DNA from: Streptomyces sp. MP131-18
GTDB lineage: Bacteria; Actinomycetota; Actinomycetes; Streptomycetales; Streptomycetaceae
Assembly: GCF_001984575.1 (NCBI RefSeq)
Contig: NZ_LZNS01000001.1
Span: forward strand, 6,339,967-6,389,660
Reading direction: 5' to 3'
DNA: 49,694 nt
The position numbers and the translations under genes were made by a program. The notes beneath the pieces are model-generated. The model did not search any database and was not told the origin of the DNA. It worked only from the letters and a program-made list of their open reading frames with translations. Numbering within the stretch: the stretch's first letter is position 1; the number at the start of each line of letters is the position of its first letter. This document shows, piece by piece, positions 40,370 to 48,070 of this stretch.

Positions 40370-40419
40370 GACGCCCGGGGGCGTCCAGTAGGGTTTGGTC
40401 CGCATAAACATCCAAACCC
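40370..40419 (+). promoter_or_regulatory. ctaC promoter region with two inverted repeats
   Basis: TAGGGT (40389-40394) is a likely -10. Just upstream lies GACGCCC-GG-GGGCGTC (40370-40385). Overlapping and following the -10 is GGGTTTGG-N13-CCAAACCC (40391-40398 and 40412-40419), with an unusually A-rich loop. A -35 is not clear: TTGACG at 40350-40355 is too far away. The leader to ctaC would be about 100 bases. Confidence 0.45.
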
Positions 40420-40500
40420 CTGCCCGTGTCAGGGCCGGCCCCCGCCACTCCGTGCGAAGGCAAGCCCGGGCCATGGGCGAGACTCTCGGGAAGGCGCTAC

Positions 40501-41466
40501 GTGAGTCCCAACGGCTCCGACCGCTCGTCGCGGCGCCCGGTGCGGCGGTTCCTGCCGCGGGCGCTGATCGCGGGCCTGGTCCTGGCAACCGCGACAGGTT
40601 GCACATCCGAGGACTTTCCCCGTCTCGGCATGCCCACCCCGGTCACGGAGGAGGCGCCGCGGATTCTGTCCCTGTGGCAGGGCTCGTGGGCCGCGGCGCT
40701 CGTCACCGGTGTGCTGGTGTGGGGTCTGATCCTGTGGAGCGTGTTCTTCCACCGGCGCTCCAGGACGAAGGTCGAAGTTCCCCCGCAGAACCGGTACAAC
40801 CTCCCCATCGAGGCGCTGTACACGCTCGTGCCGCTGATCATCGTGTCGGTGCTGTTCTACTTCACCGCCCGCGACCAGACGGAGCTGATGAAGACCTCGG
40901 ACGAGCCCGACCACATCATCAACGTGGTCGGATTCCAGTGGAGCTGGGCGTTCAACTACATCGAGCCCGTCGGTGCCGGGGACGGCGACGCACGCGACGC
41001 ACCGGAGCTCTCCGCCATCCCGGACCGGATCGCCGAGCGCTTCCCGGACAACGCCGACGGCGTGTACGAGGTCGGCACCCCGAGCGACCGCAACGAGAAC
41101 ACGGGGAACCCCGGCCCGACGCTCGTGCTGCCCGAGGGCGAGACGGTGCAGTTCGTCCTCACCTCACGGGACGTCATCCACTCCTTCTGGGTGGTGCCGT
41201 TCCTGATGAAGATGGACGTGATCCCCGGGCACACCAACACCTTCGAGGTGACGCCCGACCGGCAGGGCACCTTCATGGGCAAGTGCGCCGAGCTGTGCGG
41301 CACCGACCACGCCCGCATGCTGTTCAACGTCGAGGTCGTCTCCCCCGAGGAATACGACGCGTATCTGCAGGAGCTGGCGGACGCCGGCCAGACCGGCTAC
41401 GTCCCGGCGGGCATCGAGCAGACGGATGCCGCCCGGAACGCCGAGACCAACGAGGGGCAGTCGTGA
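40501..41466 (+). CDS. ctaC: Cytochrome c oxidase subunit II, lipoprotein type
   Basis: A 321-residue subunit II of aa3 oxidase. A basic N-terminus and hydrophobic signal end at GLVLATATGC, a plausible lipobox. Two membrane helices (about 63-83 and 104-124) are followed by the periplasmic cupredoxin domain with FQWSWAFNY and the CuA site GKCAELCGTDHARMLF (two Cys, His, Met) plus an earlier His in DVIHSFWVVP. It takes electrons from the cytochrome cc subunit. The GTG at 40501 follows GGGAAGG at good spacing. It overlaps ctaD by GTGA. Confidence 0.96.
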   Translation: MSPNGSDRSSRRPVRRFLPRALIAGLVLATATGCTSEDFPRLGMPTPVTEEAPRILSLWQGSWAAALVTGVLVWGLILWSVFFHRRSRTKVEVPPQNRYNLPIEALYTLVPLIIVSVLFYFTARDQTELMKTSDEPDHIINVVGFQWSWAFNYIEPVGAGDGDARDAPELSAIPDRIAERFPDNADGVYEVGTPSDRNENTGNPGPTLVLPEGETVQFVLTSRDVIHSFWVVPFLMKMDVIPGHTNTFEVTPDRQGTFMGKCAELCGTDHARMLFNVEVVSPEEYDAYLQELADAGQTGYVPAGIEQTDAARNAETNEGQS

Positions 41467-43187
41467 CCATCCTCGACAAGAACCAGGCGTCGGACGTCGC
41501 GCCCGCCGTCCGGGCCGCGCGCCGTAGCGAGCCGGGCTCCACCGTGGTCAAGTGGCTCACCACCACCGACCACAAGACGATCGGCACGATGTACCTGCTG
41601 ACGTCCTTCGCCTTCTTCATCATCGGCGGCGTCATGGCGCTGATCATGCGTGCCGAGCTGGCCCGCCCGGGCACCCAGGTCGTCTCGAACGAGCAGTTCA
41701 ACCAGCTGTTCACCATGCACGGCACCATCATGCTGCTGCTGTTCGCGACCCCGCTGTTCGCCGGGTTCGCCAACTGGATCATGCCCATCCAGATCGGCGC
41801 GCCCGATGTGGCGTTCCCCCGGCTCAACATGCTGGCCTACTGGCTGTACCTCTTCGGCGGCCTGCTCGTCGTGGCCGGCTTCTTCACCCCGCAGGGCGCG
41901 GCGAGCTTCGGCTGGTTCGCCTACTCGCCGCTGTCCGACGCGATCCGTTCACCGGGCGTCGGTGCCGACATGTGGGTGATGGGCCTGGCGCTGTCCGGCT
42001 TCGGCACCATCTTCGGTGCGGTCAACTTCATCACCACCATCATCTGCATGCGCGCCCCCGGCATGACCATGTTCCGGATGCCGATCTTCACCTGGAACGT
42101 GCTGCTGACCGGTGTGCTGGTCCTGCTGGCCTTTCCGGTGCTGGCCGCCGCGCTGTTCGGGCTCGCCGCGGACCGCCTTTTCGACGCGCATATCTTCGAC
42201 GCGGCCAACGGCGGTGCCATCCTGTGGCAACACCTCTTCTGGTTCTTCGGCCATCCAGAGGTGTACATCATCGCGCTGCCGTTCTTCGGTATCGTCTCGG
42301 AAATCATCCCGGTGTTCAGCCGCAAGCCCATCTTCGGCTACATCGGTCTGGTGGCGGCGACGATTCTGATCGCCGGTCTCTCCGTGACGGTCTGGGCACA
42401 CCATATGTACGTCACGGGCGCGGTACTCCTACCGTTCTTCTCCTTCATGACCTTCCTGATCGCGGTCCCGACCGGTGTGAAGTTCTTCAACTGGATCGGC
42501 ACCATGTGGAAGGGCTCGCTCAGTTTCGAGACGCCCATGCTGTGGTCGGTCGGCTTCCTGGTCACCTTCCTCTTCGGCGGTCTCACCGGCGTCATCCTGG
42601 CCTCGCCGCCGCTCGACTTCGCCATCTCCGACAGCTATTTCGTGGTGGCTCACTTCCACTACGTGGTCTTCGGAACGGTCGTCTTCGCGATGTTCGCCGG
42701 CTTCCACTTCTGGTGGCCGAAGTGGACGGGCAAGATGCTCGACGAGCGCCTCGGAAAGATCACGTTCTGGACGCTGTTCATCGGCTTCCACGGCACCTTC
42801 CTGGTCCAGCACTGGCTGGGCGCCGAGGGCATGCCGCGCCGCTACGCCGACTACCTCGCGGCGGACGGCTTCACGGCCCTGAACACCATCTCCACCATCA
42901 GTTCGTTCCTGCTCGGCATGTCGATGCTGCCGTTCTTCTACAACGTCTGGAAGACCTGGAAGTACGGCGAGAAAGTCGACACGGACGATCCGTGGGGCTA
43001 CGGCCGTTCGCTCGAATGGGCGACCTCGTGTCCGCCACCGCGGCACAACTTCACCACCCTGCCCAAGATCCGCTCCGAGTCGCCCGCCTTTGATCTGCAC
43101 CACCCCGAGATCGTGGCGCTCGACCAGCTGGAGAACGACGCCCGCCACGAGGCGGAGGCCCTCACCGGAAAGGAGGCGGGCCAGTGA
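41463..43187 (+). CDS. ctaD: Cytochrome c oxidase subunit I
   Basis: A 574-residue, about 12-helix catalytic subunit that reduces O2 to water and pumps protons. Landmarks: FTMHGTIMLLLF (heme a His), GHPEVYIIALP (CuB His and cross-linked Tyr, also the Glu of the D-channel region), WAHHMYVTG (two CuB His) and VAHFHYVVFG (heme a3 and heme a His). The GTG start overlaps the ctaC stop; the far longer open frame upstream is only a shadow of ctaC. Translationally coupled to ctaF. Confidence 0.98.
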   Translation: MTILDKNQASDVAPAVRAARRSEPGSTVVKWLTTTDHKTIGTMYLLTSFAFFIIGGVMALIMRAELARPGTQVVSNEQFNQLFTMHGTIMLLLFATPLFAGFANWIMPIQIGAPDVAFPRLNMLAYWLYLFGGLLVVAGFFTPQGAASFGWFAYSPLSDAIRSPGVGADMWVMGLALSGFGTIFGAVNFITTIICMRAPGMTMFRMPIFTWNVLLTGVLVLLAFPVLAAALFGLAADRLFDAHIFDAANGGAILWQHLFWFFGHPEVYIIALPFFGIVSEIIPVFSRKPIFGYIGLVAATILIAGLSVTVWAHHMYVTGAVLLPFFSFMTFLIAVPTGVKFFNWIGTMWKGSLSFETPMLWSVGFLVTFLFGGLTGVILASPPLDFAISDSYFVVAHFHYVVFGTVVFAMFAGFHFWWPKWTGKMLDERLGKITFWTLFIGFHGTFLVQHWLGAEGMPRRYADYLAADGFTALNTISTISSFLLGMSMLPFFYNVWKTWKYGEKVDTDDPWGYGRSLEWATSCPPPRHNFTTLPKIRSESPAFDLHHPEIVALDQLENDARHEAEALTGKEAGQ

Positions 43188-43582
43188 GGATTCAGGGGCA
43201 CCTGTTCAGCTGGATCGCCGTCTTCATGCTCGCCGTGGCCATCGTCTACGGCGTGTGGTCGAAGGAGCCGGTCGGCACCACGGCGCTGTTCCTGTCGTTC
43301 GCGCTGTCCGCGATGATCGGGTTCTACCTGATCTTCACGGCACGCCGGGTCGACACCGGTGCGCAGGACAACAAGGAGGCGGACGTCGCCGACGACGCCG
43401 GCGAGATGGGCTTCTACAGCCCGCACAGCTGGGCGCCGCTGGTACTCGGCGCCGGCGCTCTCGCGGCCTTCATGGGCCCGGTCTTCGGCTGGTGGTTCCT
43501 GTACTTCACCGCCCCGCTCGTGGCCATCGGCCTGTGGCTGTGGGTCTTCGAGTACTACCGCGGCGAGAACCAGAACCAGTGA
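43184..43582 (+). CDS. ctaF: Cytochrome c oxidase subunit IV, actinobacterial type
   Basis: A 132-residue membrane protein with four hydrophobic segments (about 8-24, 31-50, 84-103 and 107-124), the arrangement of the actinobacterial CtaF subunit. It begins MRIQGHLFSWIAVFMLAVAI and ends with a charged tail EYYRGENQNQ. It stabilises the aa3 oxidase within the bc1-aa3 supercomplex. GTGA overlap with ctaD; followed by a strong terminator, so ctaC-ctaD-ctaF form one unit. Confidence 0.94.
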   Translation: MRIQGHLFSWIAVFMLAVAIVYGVWSKEPVGTTALFLSFALSAMIGFYLIFTARRVDTGAQDNKEADVADDAGEMGFYSPHSWAPLVLGAGALAAFMGPVFGWWFLYFTAPLVAIGLWLWVFEYYRGENQNQ

Positions 43583-43601
43583 CGCGGCGGTGACGCACCA
43601 A

Positions 43602-43638
43602 CGGCGCGGCCCCCGGGGATGCCCCGGGGGCCGCGCCG
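43602..43638 (+). terminator. Terminator of ctaCDF
   Basis: A perfect 17-bp stem (43602-43618 with 43622-43638) and 3-base loop, 19 bases after the ctaF stop, followed by CCCGTTT, i.e. a short T-run. Confidence 0.88.
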
Positions 43639-43681
43639 CCCGTTTGCAGTAGGCCGCCGCGCCTCGTGACCGACATGTCCG

Positions 43682-43687
43682 TACGTT
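43682..43687 (+). promoter_or_regulatory. -10 element for leaderless L,D-transpeptidase message
   Basis: TACGTT ends exactly 6 bases before the ATG at 43694; no Shine-Dalgarno. It supports the ATG over the in-frame GTG at 43688, which would lie against the -10. Confidence 0.45.
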
Positions 43688-43693
43688 GTGGCT

Positions 43694-44956
43694 ATGAGTC
43701 ACAAAAATGGCATAAAGCTCGGTTGCGCGCTGATACTCGCCCCCCTGCTGGCCGGGCTCACCGCCTGCGGCGGGGGCGGCCGCTCCCTCACCGGCGACCT
43801 CCAGGACGCCGCCGGGTCCCTGTCCTTCGGCGCGGCCGGCGGCAAGGACGCCACCGCCGTCGACCCCGACCAGCCGCTGAAGATCAGCACCAAGGGCAAC
43901 GGCACCCGCATCACGGACGTCCAAGCCACCGATGCGGGCGGTCGCCCGCTGGCCGGCGAACTGTCCGCGGACGGCCGCGGCTGGCACAGCACCTCGCCGC
44001 TGGCCGCCGACGCCACCTACACCGTCCGGGTGAGCACGGAGAGCGGGAGCGGCACCCCCGGCCGCGGCGTGCACAGCTTCACCACGCGCCCCGCGGGCGG
44101 CAAGCGCCTGGACGTCGCCTTCGGCCCCGAGCCGGGCACCTACGGCGTCGGGCAGCCGGTCACGGCCGAGCTGAACCGCAAGGTCGGCGACCCCGCGGAG
44201 CGGGCCATGGTCGAGGGCGCCCTGACGGTCACCTCGACGCCCCGCGTGGAGGGCGCCTGGCACTGGGTGGACGACAAGGAGCTGCACTACCGGCCGCGCG
44301 ACTACTGGCCGGCGAACGCGCGGATCTCCGTGCAGTCCCACCTCGCCGGCCTCCCCATCAGGGAGGGCCTGCGCGGCGGCAACGGCACGTCACTCGAGCT
44401 GACGACGGGGGACCGCATCGAGGCGGTCGCCGACATCGGCGCGCACACCATGACGGTGTCCCGCAACGGCGAGGAGCTGCGCACCATCCCGATCACCACG
44501 GGCAAGGAAGGCTTCGCCACCCGCAACGGCAAGAAGGTGATCCTCGGCCGCGAGCAGTTCGTCCGGATGACGGGCACCAGTATCGGCATCCCGGCCGGCT
44601 CCGCCGAATCCTACGACCTGCCCGTCTACTGGGCCGCCCGCCTGACCTGGAGCGGCGAGTACGTGCACGGCGCGCCCTGGTCGGTGGCCTCCCAGGGCTC
44701 GGCGAACGTCAGCCACGGGTGCACCGGCCTGAGCACGGAGAACGCGCAGTGGTTCTACGAGCTGGTCAAGCCGGGCGACATCGTGGAGCACGTCAACGGC
44801 TTCGGCGAGGACATGGCCCCGTTCGGCAACGGCTTCGGCGACTGGAACCTCAGCTGGGAGGAGTGGCTGACGGGCAGCGCCGTGCACGCCGGTGGCGGCG
44901 CGGACACCGACCGGCGCGCCGACCCGGTGGCGGGCCGCCTCCAGCCCCGTGTGTGA
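43694..44956 (+). CDS. L,D-transpeptidase lipoprotein (YkuD domain)
   Basis: A 420-residue exported lipoprotein. Signal peptide with consensus lipobox LTAC; two Ig-like/beta-rich domains (about 55-250), as in the mycobacterial LdtMt2 family; YkuD domain (about 250-375) with VSRNGEELRTIPITTGKEG, the His in VHGAPW and the catalytic Cys in SANVSHGCTGLS. It forms or edits 3-3 peptidoglycan cross-links. It lies between the ctaF terminator and ctaE, a conserved place in streptomycetes by my recollection. Probably its own promoter. Confidence 0.94.
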   Translation: MSHKNGIKLGCALILAPLLAGLTACGGGGRSLTGDLQDAAGSLSFGAAGGKDATAVDPDQPLKISTKGNGTRITDVQATDAGGRPLAGELSADGRGWHSTSPLAADATYTVRVSTESGSGTPGRGVHSFTTRPAGGKRLDVAFGPEPGTYGVGQPVTAELNRKVGDPAERAMVEGALTVTSTPRVEGAWHWVDDKELHYRPRDYWPANARISVQSHLAGLPIREGLRGGNGTSLELTTGDRIEAVADIGAHTMTVSRNGEELRTIPITTGKEGFATRNGKKVILGREQFVRMTGTSIGIPAGSAESYDLPVYWAARLTWSGEYVHGAPWSVASQGSANVSHGCTGLSTENAQWFYELVKPGDIVEHVNGFGEDMAPFGNGFGDWNLSWEEWLTGSAVHAGGGADTDRRADPVAGRLQPRV

Positions 44957-44971
44957 CCTTCCGCGGGCCGC

Positions 44972-45373
44972 TCAGGCCACGGAGGGCAGCCGGTCCCGCA
45001 GCAGCGCGGCCAGGGCGGCGGCCAGGTCCGAGGGGTCCAGCGGATGGGCCACGGCGGCCTCCGCCCGGCACCACGTGGCCAGCCACGCGTCCTGCGGGCG
45101 GCCGATCAGCACGAGCACCGGCGGGCACTCGAAGATCTCGTCCTTGATCTGCCGGCACACGCCCATCCCGCCGGCCGGGGCGGACTCGCCGTCCAGGATG
45201 CAGACGTCGATGCCCCCGTTCTCCAGCGCGGAGAGCACGGCGGGCAGTGTGGCGCACTCCAGGTACTCGACCGCGGGAACGTCGGGCGCGGGCTGCCGGC
45301 CGGCAGCGAGCCGCACCTGCTCGCGGGTGTTGGTGTCGTCGCTGTAGACCAGCACCGTGGCGGTGCGCTGCAT
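44972..45373 (-). CDS. Stand-alone receiver-like (pseudo-receiver) protein
   Basis: A 133-residue protein with the CheY-like fold order. The acidic pair Asp12-Asp13 lies in VYSDDTN and the candidate phospho-acceptor Asp61 in CILDGESAP. The usual Thr/Ser after strand 4 is absent (VLVLIGRPQD), and the conserved Lys before Pro is His110 (AVAHPLDP). Without those, normal phosphorylation signalling is doubtful. It has no output domain and no adjacent kinase. It is convergent with the L,D-transpeptidase and divergent from ctaE, inside the respiratory gene block. Confidence 0.8.
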   Translation of the reverse strand: MQRTATVLVYSDDTNTREQVRLAAGRQPAPDVPAVEYLECATLPAVLSALENGGIDVCILDGESAPAGGMGVCRQIKDEIFECPPVLVLIGRPQDAWLATWCRAEAAVAHPLDPSDLAAALAALLRDRLPSVA

Positions 45374-45506
45374 CGTTCCTCCGCGAGGTGGACGGATCTC
45401 GTTGGGCCGGATGCTACTCCGTCAGGGACGGTGTGGGCAGTGCCGGAACTGCCAGGACACACCGAACCCCACCCCCGGGACAAGCCCCGGAAAAGCGACC
45501 GACATA

Positions 45507-46124
45507 ATGACGGGCGTGGCGACAGCAACAGCAGCAGAAACCGGGCACGCGATCCCTTCGGTCAACCGGCCGAACGTCACCAGTGTCGGAACCGTCATCT
45601 GGCTGAGTTCCGAGCTGATGTTCTTCGCGGCCCTCTTCGCGATGTACTTCACCCTGCGGTCGGTGATGGGGGCGGACTACTGGCAAGAGAACGCGGACAC
45701 GCTCAATCTCCCGTTCGCCGGCACCAACACCCTGATCCTGGTGCTCTCCTCGCTCACCTGTCAGCTCGGCGTGTTCGCGGCCGAGCGGGGCGACGTGAAG
45801 AAGCTCCGCAAGTGGTTCGTGGTCACCTTCGTCATGGGGGCCATCTTCATCGGCGGTCAGATCACGGAGTACGTGGAGCTGGTGCACCATGGCATCTCGC
45901 TCTCCTCCGGCCCCTACGGCTCGGCCTTCTACCTGACCACCGGCTTCCACGGACTGCACGTCCTCGGCGGGTTGATCGCCTTCCTGTTCGTCCTGGGCCG
46001 TACCTACGCCGCTCGGCGCTTCACCCATGAGCAGGCGACGACGGCCATCGTCGTGTCCTATTACTGGCACTTCGTCGACGTTGTCTGGATCGGCCTGTTC
46101 GCCACGATCTACTTGATCAAGTAG
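45507..46124 (+). CDS. ctaE: Cytochrome c oxidase subunit III
   Basis: A 205-residue, five-helix subunit III of aa3 oxidase. Conserved: IWLSSELMFFAALFAMYF, QITEYVELVHHGISLSSGPYGSAFYLTTGFHGLHVLGG and the C-terminal YYWHFVDVVWIGLF. The ATG at 45507 gives an N-terminus like other streptomycete CtaE. CATAAT (45503-45508) lies 7 bases before a GTG at 45516, so a leaderless start there is an alternative. It is followed by qcrC after 69 bases, so ctaE-qcrC-qcrA-qcrB are likely one unit. Confidence 0.96.
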   Translation: MTGVATATAAETGHAIPSVNRPNVTSVGTVIWLSSELMFFAALFAMYFTLRSVMGADYWQENADTLNLPFAGTNTLILVLSSLTCQLGVFAAERGDVKKLRKWFVVTFVMGAIFIGGQITEYVELVHHGISLSSGPYGSAFYLTTGFHGLHVLGGLIAFLFVLGRTYAARRFTHEQATTAIVVSYYWHFVDVVWIGLFATIYLIK

Positions 46125-46193
46125 CACCGTCGACCACACCGGACGCGCACCTTTCAAGCACCGACGCAGAAGATCCTGACACCGGGGTAATCC

Positions 46194-47003
46194 GTGAAAA
46201 AGCTCTCCGCACGACGGCGCCATCCGCTGGCGGCGCTCGTCGTCCTCCTCTTCGCGCTGGCGGCCACGGGGGGGCTGTACGCCGCGCTCGCCCCCGCGGG
46301 TGAGGCCCAGGCCGACGCCTCGGCCCAGTCCCTGGCCATCGAGGAGGGCAAGAAGCTCTACGACGTTGGCTGCTCCAGCTGTCACGGCGCCGGCGGCGAG
46401 GGCGGCAGTGACGGCCCGAGCCTGGTGGGCGTCGGCGCCGCCGCCGTCGACTTCCAGGTCGGCACCGGGCGCATGCCGTTGCAGGCCCCCGGGCCGCAGG
46501 CACCGGAGAAGCCCGTCGCCTACACGCAGGCCGAGATCGACCAGCTCGCCGCGTACGTCGCCTCCCTGGGCCCCGGGCCCGCCGTGCCGGACGCGTCGAG
46601 CTACGACCCCTCGCAGGGCGACGCCGCCCGCGGTGGCGAGCTCTTCCGCACCAACTGCACGCAGTGCCACAACTTCACCGGCCAGGGGGGCGCCCTCACC
46701 CACGGCAAGGAAGCCCCCGCGCTGGACAACGTCGACCCGCGGTACATCTACGAGGCCATGGTGACGGGCCCGTCGAACATGCCCTCCTTCCCGGACACCA
46801 CGCTGCCCGAGGACGAGAAGCAGGACATCCTCGCGTGGCTGCACGCGGTCAACACCTCCGAGTCCCCCAACCCCGGCGGCTTCTCGCTCGGCGGCTTCGG
46901 TCCGGTCAGCGAAGGGCTCTTCGCCTGGACGTTCGGCATCGGCCTGCTCATCGCGGTGGCCGTGTGGATCGGGGTCAGCACCGCTAAGGCCAGGAAGTCA
47001 TGA
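46194..47003 (+). CDS. qcrC: Cytochrome bc1 diheme cytochrome c subunit
   Basis: A 269-residue cytochrome cc. N-terminal membrane anchor (about 12-32), two c-type heme motifs CSSCH and CTQCH in tandem cytochrome c domains with axial Met candidates (TGRMPLQ and SNMPSFPD), and a C-terminal membrane helix (about 237-262). In actinobacteria it replaces soluble cytochrome c and hands electrons straight to CtaC. The GTG start has only a weak GGGG site. ATGA overlap with qcrA. Confidence 0.97.
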   Translation: MKKLSARRRHPLAALVVLLFALAATGGLYAALAPAGEAQADASAQSLAIEEGKKLYDVGCSSCHGAGGEGGSDGPSLVGVGAAAVDFQVGTGRMPLQAPGPQAPEKPVAYTQAEIDQLAAYVASLGPGPAVPDASSYDPSQGDAARGGELFRTNCTQCHNFTGQGGALTHGKEAPALDNVDPRYIYEAMVTGPSNMPSFPDTTLPEDEKQDILAWLHAVNTSESPNPGGFSLGGFGPVSEGLFAWTFGIGLLIAVAVWIGVSTAKARKS

Positions 47004-48070
47004 GTAGCCACACGGAACACACAGAAGCGCGCGACGACGCGCAGGGGGGCCACCTCACCGAGAGCCGCGAGGGCGGCGCGGTCGCGGTGGCGGACGACCC
47101 GTTCGCCGACCCCGGCCTCCCGCCCCACGAGCCGCGCAGGCAGGACGTCGACGAGCGGGCGGCCAAGCGCTCCGAGCGCACGGTCGCCTTCCTGTTCACG
47201 CTGTCGATGCTCGCCACGGTCGGGTTCATCGTCAGTTACGTGGCCATCCCGATCGACGAGATCGTCTTCATCTGGCCGTTCGGGCACGTCAGCGGACTCA
47301 ACTTCGCTCTCGGCCTGACCCTGGGCGTGGCCCTCTTCTGCATCGGTGCCGGCGCCATCCACTGGGCCAGGACGCTGATGTCGGACGTCGAGGTCGCCGA
47401 GGAGCGGCACGCCATCGAGGCCACGCCCGAGGTGAAGGCGCACGTCCTGGAGGAGTTCCGCAAGGGCGGCGAGGAATCGCAGATCGGCCGCAGGAAGCTC
47501 GTCCGCAACACCATGTTCGGCGCGCTGGCCCTGGTGCCGCTCTCCGGCGTGGTGCTGCTGCGTGACCTCGGCCCGCTGCCGGGCACGAAGCTGCGGCACA
47601 CGGCATGGAAGGAGGGCTCGCTGATCATCAACGAGGCCACCATGCAGCCGCTGCGGCCCGAGGACATCACGGTCGGCTCGCTGACCCAGGCGATGCCCGA
47701 GGGGCTGGACCCGCACTCCGAGGACTTCAACGTGGAGATCGCCAAGGCGGCGGTCATGCTCGTGCGGCTCGAACCTGAGGACATCAAGGACGAGCGCTCG
47801 GCCGACTGGGGTTACGAGGGCATCCTCTGCTACTCCAAGATCTGCACCCACATCGGCTGCCCGGCCACCCTGTACGAGCAGCAGACCCACCATGCGCTCT
47901 GCCCCTGCCACCAGTCGACGTTCGATCTCGCGGACGGCGCGCGGGTGCTCTTCGGCCCGGCGGGTCACCCGCTGCCGCAGCTGCGCATCAGGGCGAACGA
48001 CGAAGGCTTCCTCGAAGCGCTCGGCGACTTCGATGAGCCCACCGGCCCGAGCTTCTGGGAGCGCGGATGA
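47000..48070 (+). CDS. qcrA: Rieske iron-sulfur subunit of cytochrome bc1
   Basis: A 356-residue actinobacterial QcrA, longer than proteobacterial Rieske proteins because it has three membrane helices (about 56-77, 92-113 and 164-183) before the Rieske domain. [2Fe-2S] ligands are in CTHIGC and CPCHQS near residues 280-305. Upstream, EEFRKGGEESQIGRRKLVRN resembles a twin-arginine segment (GRRKLV), as reported for Tat-dependent insertion of actinobacterial Rieske proteins. Coupled on both sides by ATGA overlaps. Confidence 0.97.
   Translation: MSSHTEHTEARDDAQGGHLTESREGGAVAVADDPFADPGLPPHEPRRQDVDERAAKRSERTVAFLFTLSMLATVGFIVSYVAIPIDEIVFIWPFGHVSGLNFALGLTLGVALFCIGAGAIHWARTLMSDVEVAEERHAIEATPEVKAHVLEEFRKGGEESQIGRRKLVRNTMFGALALVPLSGVVLLRDLGPLPGTKLRHTAWKEGSLIINEATMQPLRPEDITVGSLTQAMPEGLDPHSEDFNVEIAKAAVMLVRLEPEDIKDERSADWGYEGILCYSKICTHIGCPATLYEQQTHHALCPCHQSTFDLADGARVLFGPAGHPLPQLRIRANDEGFLEALGDFDEPTGPSFWERG

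Noticed and set aside
40395..41462. Extending ctaD upstream to give a 930-residue protein
   Set aside because: The extra 356 codons are an out-of-frame shadow of ctaC; the GTG at 41463 overlaps the ctaC stop and gives the family length.
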